From Candidatus Melainabacteria bacterium GWA2_34_9 (lineage in GTDB: Bacteria > Cyanobacteriota > Vampirovibrionia > Gastranaerophilales > UBA9971), in NCBI GenBank assembly GCA_001784535.1, contig MFRJ01000128.1, forward strand, positions 1-11,427: DNA of 11,427 nt. Reading direction: 5' to 3'. Of this stretch, positions 5,914-11,427 are shown in pieces. A program made the translations under genes and the position numbers. The notes under the pieces are model-generated. The model was not told the origin of the DNA. It made no database searches and was given only the letters and a program-made list of their open reading frames with translations. Numbering within the stretch: position 1 is the first letter of the stretch; each line of letters opens with the position of its first letter.

Positions 5914-7068
5914 TCAATAAGCAATTAAACCGCCAATAATAGTCTGTTTAACCTGAAAATTTTCGTCCCAAAGTACTAAATCCGCATCAAAATCTTTATC
6001 AATAAATCCTTTTGTCTTTAACCCCAGATTTTTTGCAGGATTGAGTGATGAATACATTAAAAAGTCGGAGAAATTTATTTTCTCAATATTCTTTCTCAAA
6101 TTTTCATCTAAAAATGATAAACTTCCTGCAAAAGTTCCGTTTTCGTTAACAGCTTGATCGTTAATCCTGTAAATCTTTTGTCCGCCGAATATTATATGGT
6201 CTTCGGTGCTGTAATTTAACGGCAGTGAGTCGCTTATAAAAATAATTTTTGATTTTGGTTTTGTTCTTAAGATTAAATCCAGAATTATCGGGTGTAGATG
6301 CTCATTATCAGCTATAATTTCTGCATAAATTTTGTCATTTGTCAGTGTTTCGCCGACGATTCCCGGATTTCTGTGATGAAGTTGGGGCATTGCGTTGAAC
6401 AAATGCGTAACTTGCTTCAATCCTTCATTTATTGCGGTTTTTAATTCTTCATGAGTTGCTTTTGAATGACCTGCTGAAGGAATAATATTTTTTTGCACTA
6501 AATACTTTGTAAATTCAAGATTTTTATCCAGTTCAGGCGCGTAAGAAACAATTTTTATGTTTTCGTTTTCGAATTTTTTAAAATTTTTTATATTGGGCTC
6601 AAGTATATGATTATCAGGGTGAATTCCTTTGAAATCAGGATTAAGGAAAGGTCCTTCAAGATGAATCCCTATTATTCTCGCAGAACCGGCTAGCTGATTT
6701 TTCATTGCCTCAGAAATTTCTTTGATTTGCTGTTTAATATTTTCCTCTGAGTCAGTCATAACAGTTGCAACAAGAGAAGTTATGCCATGTTTTGCAAGTT
6801 CCTTTGTTAAATAAACTAGATCATCTGCTTTTGCTGTATTAAAATCAATCCCATAGCCGCCATGAATATGCTGATCTATCAGTCCGGGGCTAATAGTTAA
6901 TTCTTTTGCATCAATATATTCAATCACATCAAAATTTTTAGCAAACTCAAATTCGCAGGATGCTGAAGTATCAATGATTTTGTTTCCATGGATGACTATA
7001 TTTGCCTTTATTTTTGGGCAATCAGGGTTTTGAACATAGCCGTTTTTTATTATTGTTAGTTTTTTCAT
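5914..7068 (-). CDS. nagA: N-acetylglucosamine-6-phosphate deacetylase
   Basis: Removes acetate from GlcNAc-6-phosphate to give glucosamine-6-phosphate, in amino-sugar catabolism and cell-wall recycling. A 384-residue amidohydrolase-superfamily protein. Visible motifs: metal-binding HxH in PGLIDQHIHGG (His67, His69), HLEGPFL with Glu138, SAGHSKATHEE with His201, THLFNAMPQLHHRNPG with His222, and the catalytic Asp280 in IFISDSLPLN. The HxH pair is the arrangement of two-metal enzymes such as B. subtilis NagA, unlike E. coli NagA, which has Gln/Asn there. The C-terminal strand SLNPAKNLGL...GFIDKDFDADLVLWD is typical. It begins 15 bases after the methyltransferase stop and is the last gene of the pyrK-pyrD-pyrE block. 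No clear Shine-Dalgarno precedes the ATG, so efficient translation may rely on coupling with the gene before. No nagB or sugar transporter is nearby. Confidence 0.95.
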   Translation of the reverse strand: MKKLTIIKNGYVQNPDCPKIKANIVIHGNKIIDTSASCEFEFAKNFDVIEYIDAKELTISPGLIDQHIHGGYGIDFNTAKADDLVYLTKELAKHGITSLVATVMTDSEENIKQQIKEISEAMKNQLAGSARIIGIHLEGPFLNPDFKGIHPDNHILEPNIKNFKKFENENIKIVSYAPELDKNLEFTKYLVQKNIIPSAGHSKATHEELKTAINEGLKQVTHLFNAMPQLHHRNPGIVGETLTNDKIYAEIIADNEHLHPIILDLILRTKPKSKIIFISDSLPLNYSTEDHIIFGGQKIYRINDQAVNENGTFAGSLSFLDENLRKNIEKINFSDFLMYSSLNPAKNLGLKTKGFIDKDFDADLVLWDENFQVKQTIIGGLIAY

Positions 7069-7083
7069 AGCATATAAATTTTA

Positions 7084-7671
7084 TCATTTTATTTTCAAAG
7101 ATACCAGCAAACCTGCGCCCAAATTTAATTTTACAGTCTGATAATCTTCATGTGCCATCATTAAGTCAACATAACTCCAGAGTTTGTTTTCGTGGGAAAT
7201 CACGTTATCCGCTACAATCATTCCATTTTTTTTAAGCTTGGGGTGGATTAGGTTAAAATATTCTATATATTCGAGCTTGCTTGCATCGATAAAGGCAAAA
7301 TCAATATAAGTATCATCATTATTATCGTGCGCATAAAAAAGTTTGAGATCTAATCGTTCAAGAAGTTCTAAGATTTTCCCCTGAAGAAGAGTTGTTTTGT
7401 CGAGTAAATTACATTCTTCAAGGTTTTTTCTCGCCATTTCATTTCTTTCTTTAGAATATTCAATTGTTACAAGATGACCGCCGTTTTCCTGCAACGCTAA
7501 TGCAAGCCATATAGCGGAATATCCGTTTGAAGTTCCAAGCTCTAGGATATTTTTATAATTTCCTGATTTTATAAGCATGTTCAAGAACTTACCGATTTCC
7601 GGACTAATATTCCAAAATTCGTTATGTGTTTTTTGTAGCTCCGCTAATTTTTGTTTTATTTTATCTTCCAT
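7084..7671 (-). CDS. Class I SAM-dependent O-methyltransferase (COG4122-like)
   Basis: A predicted small-molecule O-methyltransferase using S-adenosylmethionine; substrate unknown. The 195 residues form one Rossmann-like domain: motif I ILELGTSNGYSAIWLA (42-57), the acidic end of strand 2 VTIEYS (68-73, Glu71 for the SAM ribose), DFAFIDASKLEYIEYF (124-139), and KKNGMIVADNV (147-157). Asp129, Asp155 and Asn156 sit where catechol-O-methyltransferase-like enzymes bind a divalent metal. It is slightly shorter than the usual 210-220 residues, mainly at the N-terminus. It starts 9 bases after the pyrE stop and is followed 15 bases later by nagA, so it is almost certainly cotranscribed with both. 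It has no evident role in pyrimidine synthesis. A weak ribosome site precedes it. Confidence 0.85.
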   Translation of the reverse strand: MEDKIKQKLAELQKTHNEFWNISPEIGKFLNMLIKSGNYKNILELGTSNGYSAIWLALALQENGGHLVTIEYSKERNEMARKNLEECNLLDKTTLLQGKILELLERLDLKLFYAHDNNDDTYIDFAFIDASKLEYIEYFNLIHPKLKKNGMIVADNVISHENKLWSYVDLMMAHEDYQTVKLNLGAGLLVSLKIK

Positions 7672-7680
7672 AAGACTTTT

Positions 7681-8406
7681 TTACTCAGCTACTTGTGTTC
7701 TACTACCTGGTTTTTCGATGCTTTGACCTAATTTACACATAGGACATTCTTCGGGTGTGTAAATTTCAGGGTCTATTTGAATTAATGATTCTATTTTTAG
7801 AGCTGTTTGTCTTTTAGATCTGTCAACAATGCACCCTATTCCTGCAATATTTCCGCCAAAGCTTTCTATAATCTTTATAGATTCCATTGTTGACTTTGCG
7901 GTGGTTATAACATCTTCAATAATAATGACTCTATCCCCTTTATTAATATGAAAACCTCTTTTAAGTGTCATTATACCGTCTTTTCTTTCGGTAAATATTG
8001 ATTTTTTGCCGAGTGCTTTTGCTGTTTCATAGCCTATAATTATACCGCCCAATGCCGGACCTAAAACAGCGTCAATTTTGTTTGCATCAAAAAGCTCTGC
8101 AAGTTGTTTTCCTGTTTTTTCTGCGTATTCCGGATACTGAAGCAGCTTTGCACATTGAAAATACTGGTTACTGTGAAGACCGGAACTCAATTCAAAGTGT
8201 CCTTTAAGCAAACTTTCGGTTCTAATTAACAGGTCAATCATAGTCATTGTCCTTATTTGTGTATTTAAAATTTTATAATCAGTATCAGAATTTTTTTTGT
8301 CTTCAATAAAATTTAATAAACTTTTAAAAGTATGTAATTTTTTGTTTTTTATAAGATTTTCAGTGGTTTTCAGGAAATTTAAAAATTTTTTTGATTTAGT
8401 ACTCAT
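7681..8406 (-). CDS. pyrE: Orotate phosphoribosyltransferase (Thermus-type PyrE) with long N-terminal extension or internal start
   Basis: Joins orotate and PRPP to give OMP, the fifth step of UMP synthesis. The catalytic part begins near residue 56 (MIDLLIRTESLLKGHFELSSG) and includes GPALGGIIIGYETAKALGK, IFTERKDG and the PRPP loop IIIEDVITTAKST (161-173). The C-terminal end CPMCKLG...KPGSR (221-236) is typical of the Thermus-type PyrE family (about 185 residues). The open frame extends 55 codons upstream with a Lys-rich segment lacking PyrE features, and its first ATG overlaps the pyrD end by 11 bases. An internal ATG at 8239-8241, with AAGGA 8 bases upstream, would give 186 residues, matching the family. 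Tight packing of the operon and the stop-free extension favour the long form; homology length favours the short one. The function is secure, the start is not. Confidence 0.92.
   Translation of the reverse strand: MSTKSKKFLNFLKTTENLIKNKKLHTFKSLLNFIEDKKNSDTDYKILNTQIRTMTMIDLLIRTESLLKGHFELSSGLHSNQYFQCAKLLQYPEYAEKTGKQLAELFDANKIDAVLGPALGGIIIGYETAKALGKKSIFTERKDGIMTLKRGFHINKGDRVIIIEDVITTAKSTMESIKIIESFGGNIAGIGCIVDRSKRQTALKIESLIQIDPEIYTPEECPMCKLGQSIEKPGSRTQVAE
8250..8254 (-). promoter_or_regulatory. Internal Shine-Dalgarno that may set the real pyrE start
   Basis: The minus strand reads AAGGA here, 2 bases before one in-frame ATG (8245-8247) and 8 bases before a second (8239-8241). Spacing to the second is ideal, and translation from there gives the normal length of a Thermus-type PyrE. 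Confidence 0.5.
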
Positions 8407-9331
8407 ATCGCAAATCTCTCACTAATTCAGCTAACGATCCGTAATTTTGTTGTTTCATAAAGTTATTTAGTTCAATAACAAGCGTATCACTCAAGTCAGG
8501 ATGTGTAAAATTCGCCGTTCCTATTTGAACAGCATCTGCTCCAACCGCAAAAAATTCCAGCATATCCTGAAAACATGAAATTCCTCCCATTCCTATTATC
8601 GGTATAGCAATATGTTGTCTTATTTCATAGATAAAATTCAATGCCAGCGGTTTAATACAGCTTCCGGACAAACCGCCTTTTATAGATTTAAAGCCTTTTA
8701 AGTTTTTATTTATGTCTATATTCATTGCTTTTACTGTATTAATGGCTGAAATTGCATCAGCTCCGCCTTTTTCTGCGGTTTTTGCCATTTTTTCTGGAAA
8801 AGAAACGTTTGAACTTAATTTTACTATTAAAGTGTTATCAAAATTTTTCCTAACTTCAGAAACAAGTTTGTAAAGGGTTTTTTCATCTTTGCCAAATTCC
8901 AGACATCCGCTTTTTACGTTAGGACAGGATAAATTCAGCTCAACAGTTTCGATATTATTTGACTGACAAATTTTTGCAATTTCAATATATTCTTCAATGC
9001 TTGCTCCAGCTATATTCAGAATAAAATCTATATTGTTTTCTTTCAGGACAGGAAGTTTTTTGTCAATAAAGTCCTGAATACCTACATTTTCAAGACCTAT
9101 AGAATTTATAAGTCCGTTTTTAACTTCTTTTATTCGTGGTTGAGGGTTTCCTGTTTTTGGGTTTAGCGTTATGCCTTTTGTGACTATAGCTCCGATATTG
9201 GATACATTCATAAAATCATCATATTCATCGGCATACCCGAAAGTGCCAGAGGCTGTCAGAATTGGATTTTTAAGTTTTAATCTTCCGATATTTACAGAGA
9301 TATCAGGTTTTATTAAATTGGACATTGCCAT
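8396..9331 (-). CDS. pyrD: Dihydroorotate dehydrogenase B (NAD+), catalytic subunit PyrD (class 1B)
   Basis: Oxidises dihydroorotate to orotate with FMN and passes electrons to PyrK. The 311-residue TIM-barrel protein shows NPILTASGTFGY (22-33), the FMN/substrate loop KGITLNPKTGNPQPR (52-66), NSIGLEN (76-82), and LNLSCPNVKSG (132-142), where Cys136 is the catalytic base that marks class 1 enzymes (class 2 has Ser). KLSSN (171-175), the FMN-phosphate segment GGLSGSCIKPLAL (219-231) and GMGGI (247-251) follow. The adjacent pyrK makes the class 1B assignment firm. Its start overlaps the pyrK end by 19 bases, suggesting translational coupling. A GAGG stands 4 bases before the first ATG and 10 before a second ATG at 9323-9325, so the protein may begin two residues later. 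The C-terminus overlaps the annotated pyrE start by 11 bases. Confidence 0.97.
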   Translation of the reverse strand: MAMSNLIKPDISVNIGRLKLKNPILTASGTFGYADEYDDFMNVSNIGAIVTKGITLNPKTGNPQPRIKEVKNGLINSIGLENVGIQDFIDKKLPVLKENNIDFILNIAGASIEEYIEIAKICQSNNIETVELNLSCPNVKSGCLEFGKDEKTLYKLVSEVRKNFDNTLIVKLSSNVSFPEKMAKTAEKGGADAISAINTVKAMNIDINKNLKGFKSIKGGLSGSCIKPLALNFIYEIRQHIAIPIIGMGGISCFQDMLEFFAVGADAVQIGTANFTHPDLSDTLVIELNNFMKQQNYGSLAELVRDLRYEY

Positions 9332-10098
9332 AAAACCTCATTTCCTCTAAATACAGGACCATCTTTGCAAATTCTTTTGTTTATTGTTTTATTATTATCT
9401 TTAATTTGTATCACGCATCCCATACAAACCCCTGTTCCACAGGCAAAATCTCTTTCGAGAGCAGCTTCCACAGAAATTTCATATTTTTCTGCCGTTAAAG
9501 AAACATAAGCCATAGCAGGATTTGGTCCGCAGGTATAAATTTTTTCAGGTTTTACTTCGTTTATTATCTTTTTCAAATGCTGGTCTAATCTTCCTTCAAG
9601 CCCTGCAGAGCCATCTTCTGTAATAATGACTTGGTTTTCTGTGATGCCAGTATTGATAAAAGTCTGTGAACATGCCACAAAAGAATGTTTTATTCCTGAT
9701 TTCTCAAGTATATTGGACAAAAAATTAATCGGGGCAATTCCTACACCGCACCCGATCAATAATGAATTTTTATTTTCTATAGTAAAACCGTTTCCCATAG
9801 GTCCAATTATATCTGCCGACTCCCCGTTTCGGAGGCTGGAAAGATATTTCGTACCTTTGCCTTTAACTTTATAAATAATTTCAAATGAATTGTTTATAGT
9901 ATTTGCAACGCTGAAAGGTCTTCTTAATAACAAATCTTCGCATAAAATTGAAACAAACTGTCCCGGTTTTGCGTTTTCTGCAATTTCTTGATTCTGAAAA
10001 GTAAGTTTCCACGTATCATCAGAAAGTTTTATATTGCTTAAAACTTCTACGATATGAGGACCTTTTATTTTATTTTGGGTTTTCAGTTGCATAACCAT
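9313..10098 (-). CDS. pyrK: Dihydroorotate dehydrogenase B, FAD/[2Fe-2S] electron-transfer subunit PyrK
   Basis: Carries electrons from the PyrD FMN through a [2Fe-2S] centre and FAD to NAD+. The 261 residues hold a ferredoxin-reductase-like FAD domain with RRPFSVANT (59-67), an NAD-binding segment LIGCGVGIAPINFL (114-127), the PyrK-typical EDGSAGLEGRLDQHL (161-175) and TCGPNPAMAY (189-198). The C-terminal cluster has CGTGVCMGC plus a later Cys; ligands are Cys220, Cys225, Cys228 and Cys244. Two ATGs compete for the start: the first (10096-10098) immediately abuts the Shine-Dalgarno GGGGA (10099-10103), which is too close, whereas the second (10090-10092) is 6 bases away, so the protein probably starts at the second, two residues shorter. 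It is the first gene of the pyrK-pyrD-pyrE-methyltransferase-nagA block, after a 224-base gap to the divergent orphan ORF. Confidence 0.96.
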   Translation of the reverse strand: MVMQLKTQNKIKGPHIVEVLSNIKLSDDTWKLTFQNQEIAENAKPGQFVSILCEDLLLRRPFSVANTINNSFEIIYKVKGKGTKYLSSLRNGESADIIGPMGNGFTIENKNSLLIGCGVGIAPINFLSNILEKSGIKHSFVACSQTFINTGITENQVIITEDGSAGLEGRLDQHLKKIINEVKPEKIYTCGPNPAMAYVSLTAEKYEISVEAALERDFACGTGVCMGCVIQIKDNNKTINKRICKDGPVFRGNEVLWQCPI

Positions 10099-10103
10099 TC
10101 CCC
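10099..10103 (-). promoter_or_regulatory. Shine-Dalgarno deciding the pyrK start
   Basis: GGGGA on the minus strand abuts the outer ATG with no spacer but lies 6 bases before the inner ATG at 10090-10092. The inner ATG is therefore the more likely initiation codon. Confidence 0.55.
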
Positions 10104-10137
10104 AAATCTTTGTTTATCTTTATAGTAAATTACTTCA

Positions 10138-10166
10138 TTAATAAGTTTTTTTCAATGATTTGTAAA
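10138..10166 (-). promoter_or_regulatory. Candidate proximal promoter of the pyrK operon
   Basis: TTTACA (10161-10166) and TATTAA (10138-10143) on the minus strand are separated by 17 bases. The predicted start near 10131 would give a leader of about 35-40 bases, similar to the other promoters of this window. The -10 match is only moderate. I see no PyrR-like attenuator hairpin in the leader. Confidence 0.35.
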
Positions 10167-10186
10167 ATTTTATATGATATTAAGAA

Positions 10187-10216
10187 ATATTAAAATGCTT
10201 TTTGTAGATATATCAA
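10187..10216 (-). promoter_or_regulatory. Alternative distal promoter of the pyrK operon
   Basis: TTGATA (10211-10216) and TAATAT (10187-10192) on the minus strand are separated by 18 bases. This would give a leader of about 85-90 bases. The -35 is better than that of the proximal candidate, the -10 is poorer. Sequence alone does not choose between them. Confidence 0.3.
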
Positions 10217-10257
10217 CGATCCACTCGTCTTTTATAGTCTTTTTTTAACATTAACTA

Positions 10258-10286
10258 TTAACTTTTATTTTTAGGGTTCTTATATA
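10258..10286 (+). promoter_or_regulatory. Candidate promoter of the orphan ORF, with TTAAC repeats
   Basis: TTAACT (10258-10263) and TATATA (10281-10286) are separated by 17 bases. TTAAC occurs three times in a row (10245-10249, 10251-10255, 10258-10262), and its inverse GTTAA follows at 10296-10300. The promoter match is only moderate. Confidence 0.3.
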
Positions 10287-10322
10287 AATAGAAAAGTTAA
10301 TAATTAAAAAAAGGAAAAAGTT

Positions 10323-10682
10323 ATGCCAAAAATTTCACCTAAAATAATTATACCGCCTCAAGAACGCCAAGAATTAATAAGATTGGGCTCAGAATGCAGA
10401 AAATCAATCTCTCCATTTAAAAAATCCCGTCTTTTGAATGAACAGGTAATTGTATGGAATACCTTAGCCGCCAAACAACCAACAAATGAAGCTGCATTTT
10501 ACTGTGGTGCCAAGACAGGTTTAATTAGTAAACAGCAGGATAACCTTCCAGTTTTTAAGCAGTTAAATGCCATAGGGAATTTTTGCGAAAGAACCAAAAA
10601 TATTATTTTAGTCCAGGCTGTAGTTCTTAAAATAAAGGCAACGTGCCATATTGCTGCAATTAGACAAAAGTTACATATTTAA
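10323..10682 (+). CDS. Hypothetical basic protein of 119 residues, not recognised
   Basis: I do not recognise a family. The protein is strongly basic (about 19 Lys/Arg against 7 Asp/Glu), has no signal peptide or clear transmembrane helix, and contains four spaced cysteines (25, 61, 88, 108) that do not form a standard CxxC zinc motif. A weakly hydrophobic stretch (94-103) is too short and polar for a membrane span. The reasons to think it is real are a well-spaced Shine-Dalgarno (AAGGA at 10311-10315, 7 bases before ATG), a plausible promoter, a length unlikely by chance in such AT-rich DNA, and its fit into the gap between pyrK and speB. Its stop codon overlaps the convergent speB stop by 3 bases. 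DNA or RNA binding would suit its charge but is only a guess. Confidence 0.6.
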   Translation: MPKISPKIIIPPQERQELIRLGSECRKSISPFKKSRLLNEQVIVWNTLAAKQPTNEAAFYCGAKTGLISKQQDNLPVFKQLNAIGNFCERTKNIILVQAVVLKIKATCHIAAIRQKLHI

Positions 10683-11427
10683 TTCATTAAAAGTAAAACT
10701 TCTCGTATAACTTTTGCCGCGGTTACAGTGGAAACTTCTGATGGGTCGTAATGCGGTGACAATTCTACAACATCAGCCCCAACAATATTTAGGTTTTTAA
10801 GAAGCATTAACCAGCTCATAAGCTCGGAGTATGTCATTCCGCCCGGCTCCGGTGTTCCTGTTCCGCTCATTAAGCTTGGATCAAGCACGTCAAGGTCAAC
10901 AGACAAAAAGACAGGTTTGTCTGATAAGAATTTAAGTCTTTCTTTTAAATCTTCCTGCGTTTTCGCAATAGTGTTGTTTTCTTTCATCCATTCAAATTCG
11001 TCCTGCGTGCCTGAGCGGATACCTATTTGTATTAAATTGTCAGGCGTAATTATTTCAGAAATTCTTCTCATAACGCAGGCATGAGATAATTTTTCATTAA
11101 TATAATCTTCTCTGACATCGGCATGCGCATCAAAATGAATTACGTAAAGCTCGGGGTATTTCTTGCTGTATGCTTTTATCGCTGGAAAAGTTACAAGATG
11201 CTCTCCTCCAATGCCTAGCCATTTTTTGTTGTATGAAAGTGTTTCTTCAGCGGCGGTTTCTATTTTTTGTAAAGAATCTTCCCTGTTGCCGAGTTGAAAT
11301 TCAATTTCTCCCGCATCGTAAAACTTAACATCATCAAGATCTCTACCTTGAATAGGAGAATATGATTCAAGCCCATAGGAAGCAATTCTTATGAGTTCAG
11401 GACCAAATCTTGCGCCGGGTCTGTAAG
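10679..11427 (-). CDS. speB: Agmatinase (SpeB), ureohydrolase family, N-terminus off the window
   Basis: Hydrolyses agmatine to putrescine and urea in polyamine synthesis. The minus strand is open from the right edge to the stop at 10679-10681, giving 248 residues; against the usual length of about 285-300, some 35-50 N-terminal residues are missing. The visible part begins within the substrate-loop region (RPGARFGPELIR). It contains the ureohydrolase metal motifs in order: GIGGEHLVT with His76 (visible numbering), HFDAHADVR with Asp99, His101 and Asp103, and SVDLDVLDPS with Asp177 and Asp179. GTGTPEPGG follows, as in agmatinases. The ATG at 11069-11071 is internal, not the start. GGEH and the PEPGG segment favour agmatinase over arginase, though guanidinobutyrase or formiminoglutamase relatives remain possible. 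It converges with the orphan ORF, with overlapping stop codons and no terminator between. Confidence 0.93.
   Translation of the reverse strand, partial: YRPGARFGPELIRIASYGLESYSPIQGRDLDDVKFYDAGEIEFQLGNREDSLQKIETAAEETLSYNKKWLGIGGEHLVTFPAIKAYSKKYPELYVIHFDAHADVREDYINEKLSHACVMRRISEIITPDNLIQIGIRSGTQDEFEWMKENNTIAKTQEDLKERLKFLSDKPVFLSVDLDVLDPSLMSGTGTPEPGGMTYSELMSWLMLLKNLNIVGADVVELSPHYDPSEVSTVTAAKVIREVLLLMN

Noticed and set aside
9626..9874. Plus-strand open frame of 82 codons
   Set aside because: It is antisense to the NAD-binding part of pyrK.
10099..10322. PyrR-type attenuator or riboswitch in the pyrK leader
   Set aside because: No anti-terminator/terminator hairpin pair with a T-run and no conserved riboswitch core is visible in the 224-base gap; only weak AT-rich symmetry.
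10679..11071. Short 130-codon ureohydrolase fragment starting at the ATG at 11071
   Set aside because: The frame continues without a stop to the right edge and carries the first metal-binding motifs there, so this ATG is internal and the gene is not a truncated pseudogene.
1..11427. A new defence, mobile or otherwise undescribed multi-gene system
   Set aside because: Every gene but one belongs to a recognised housekeeping or metabolic family with intact motifs. There are no transposases, integrases, repeats arrays or clustered unknown genes.

Overview
The window is an AT-rich (by eye about one-third G+C), densely packed bacterial chromosome segment carrying core housekeeping and metabolic genes. 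I see no mobile element, tRNA, rRNA, CRISPR array or phage gene. The gene set includes an AroH-type chorismate mutase, NAD-linked dihydroorotate dehydrogenase B (PyrD+PyrK), a Thermus-type PyrE, and a primary sigma factor with a short acidic N-terminus and no full region 1.1. Together with the low G+C, this fits a non-photosynthetic cyanobacterial relative (Gastranaerophilales/Melainabacteria type), or a clostridial or elusimicrobial lineage. I cannot decide between these without a database, and the taxonomic guess is weak.

Layout. Most genes lie on the minus strand, so they read from the right edge towards the left. At the right edge is a 5'-truncated agmatinase (speB). Its stop overlaps the stop of a convergent plus-strand orphan ORF of 119 codons. 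Divergent from that ORF is a tight five-gene block: pyrK-pyrD-pyrE-O-methyltransferase-nagA. Next come a membrane-anchored alpha/beta hydrolase (minus), aroH (plus, convergent with the hydrolase), rlmB (minus, divergent from aroH) and the primary sigma factor gene. Two tandem intrinsic terminators close the sigma-factor unit. Then come a GltP-type glutamate/aspartate symporter with a clear promoter and the start of mutL, which runs off the left edge.

How the genes work together. PyrK and PyrD form the NAD-dependent dihydroorotate dehydrogenase that makes orotate, and PyrE converts orotate to OMP, so the block covers the two middle-to-late steps of UMP synthesis. Two genes of unrelated function, an O-methyltransferase and the amino-sugar deacetylase nagA, follow them in the same probable transcript. 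AroH feeds phenylalanine and tyrosine synthesis. RlmB modifies 23S rRNA, RpoD/SigA drives general transcription, MutL acts in mismatch repair, and agmatinase makes putrescine.

Novelty. I found no convincing undescribed multi-gene system. The points most worth a second look are the 55-residue lysine-rich N-terminal extension (or misassigned start) of PyrE, the orphan basic 119-residue protein with its own promoter region, the mixed pyr/nagA operon, and the overlapping divergent -10 boxes between rlmB and aroH.
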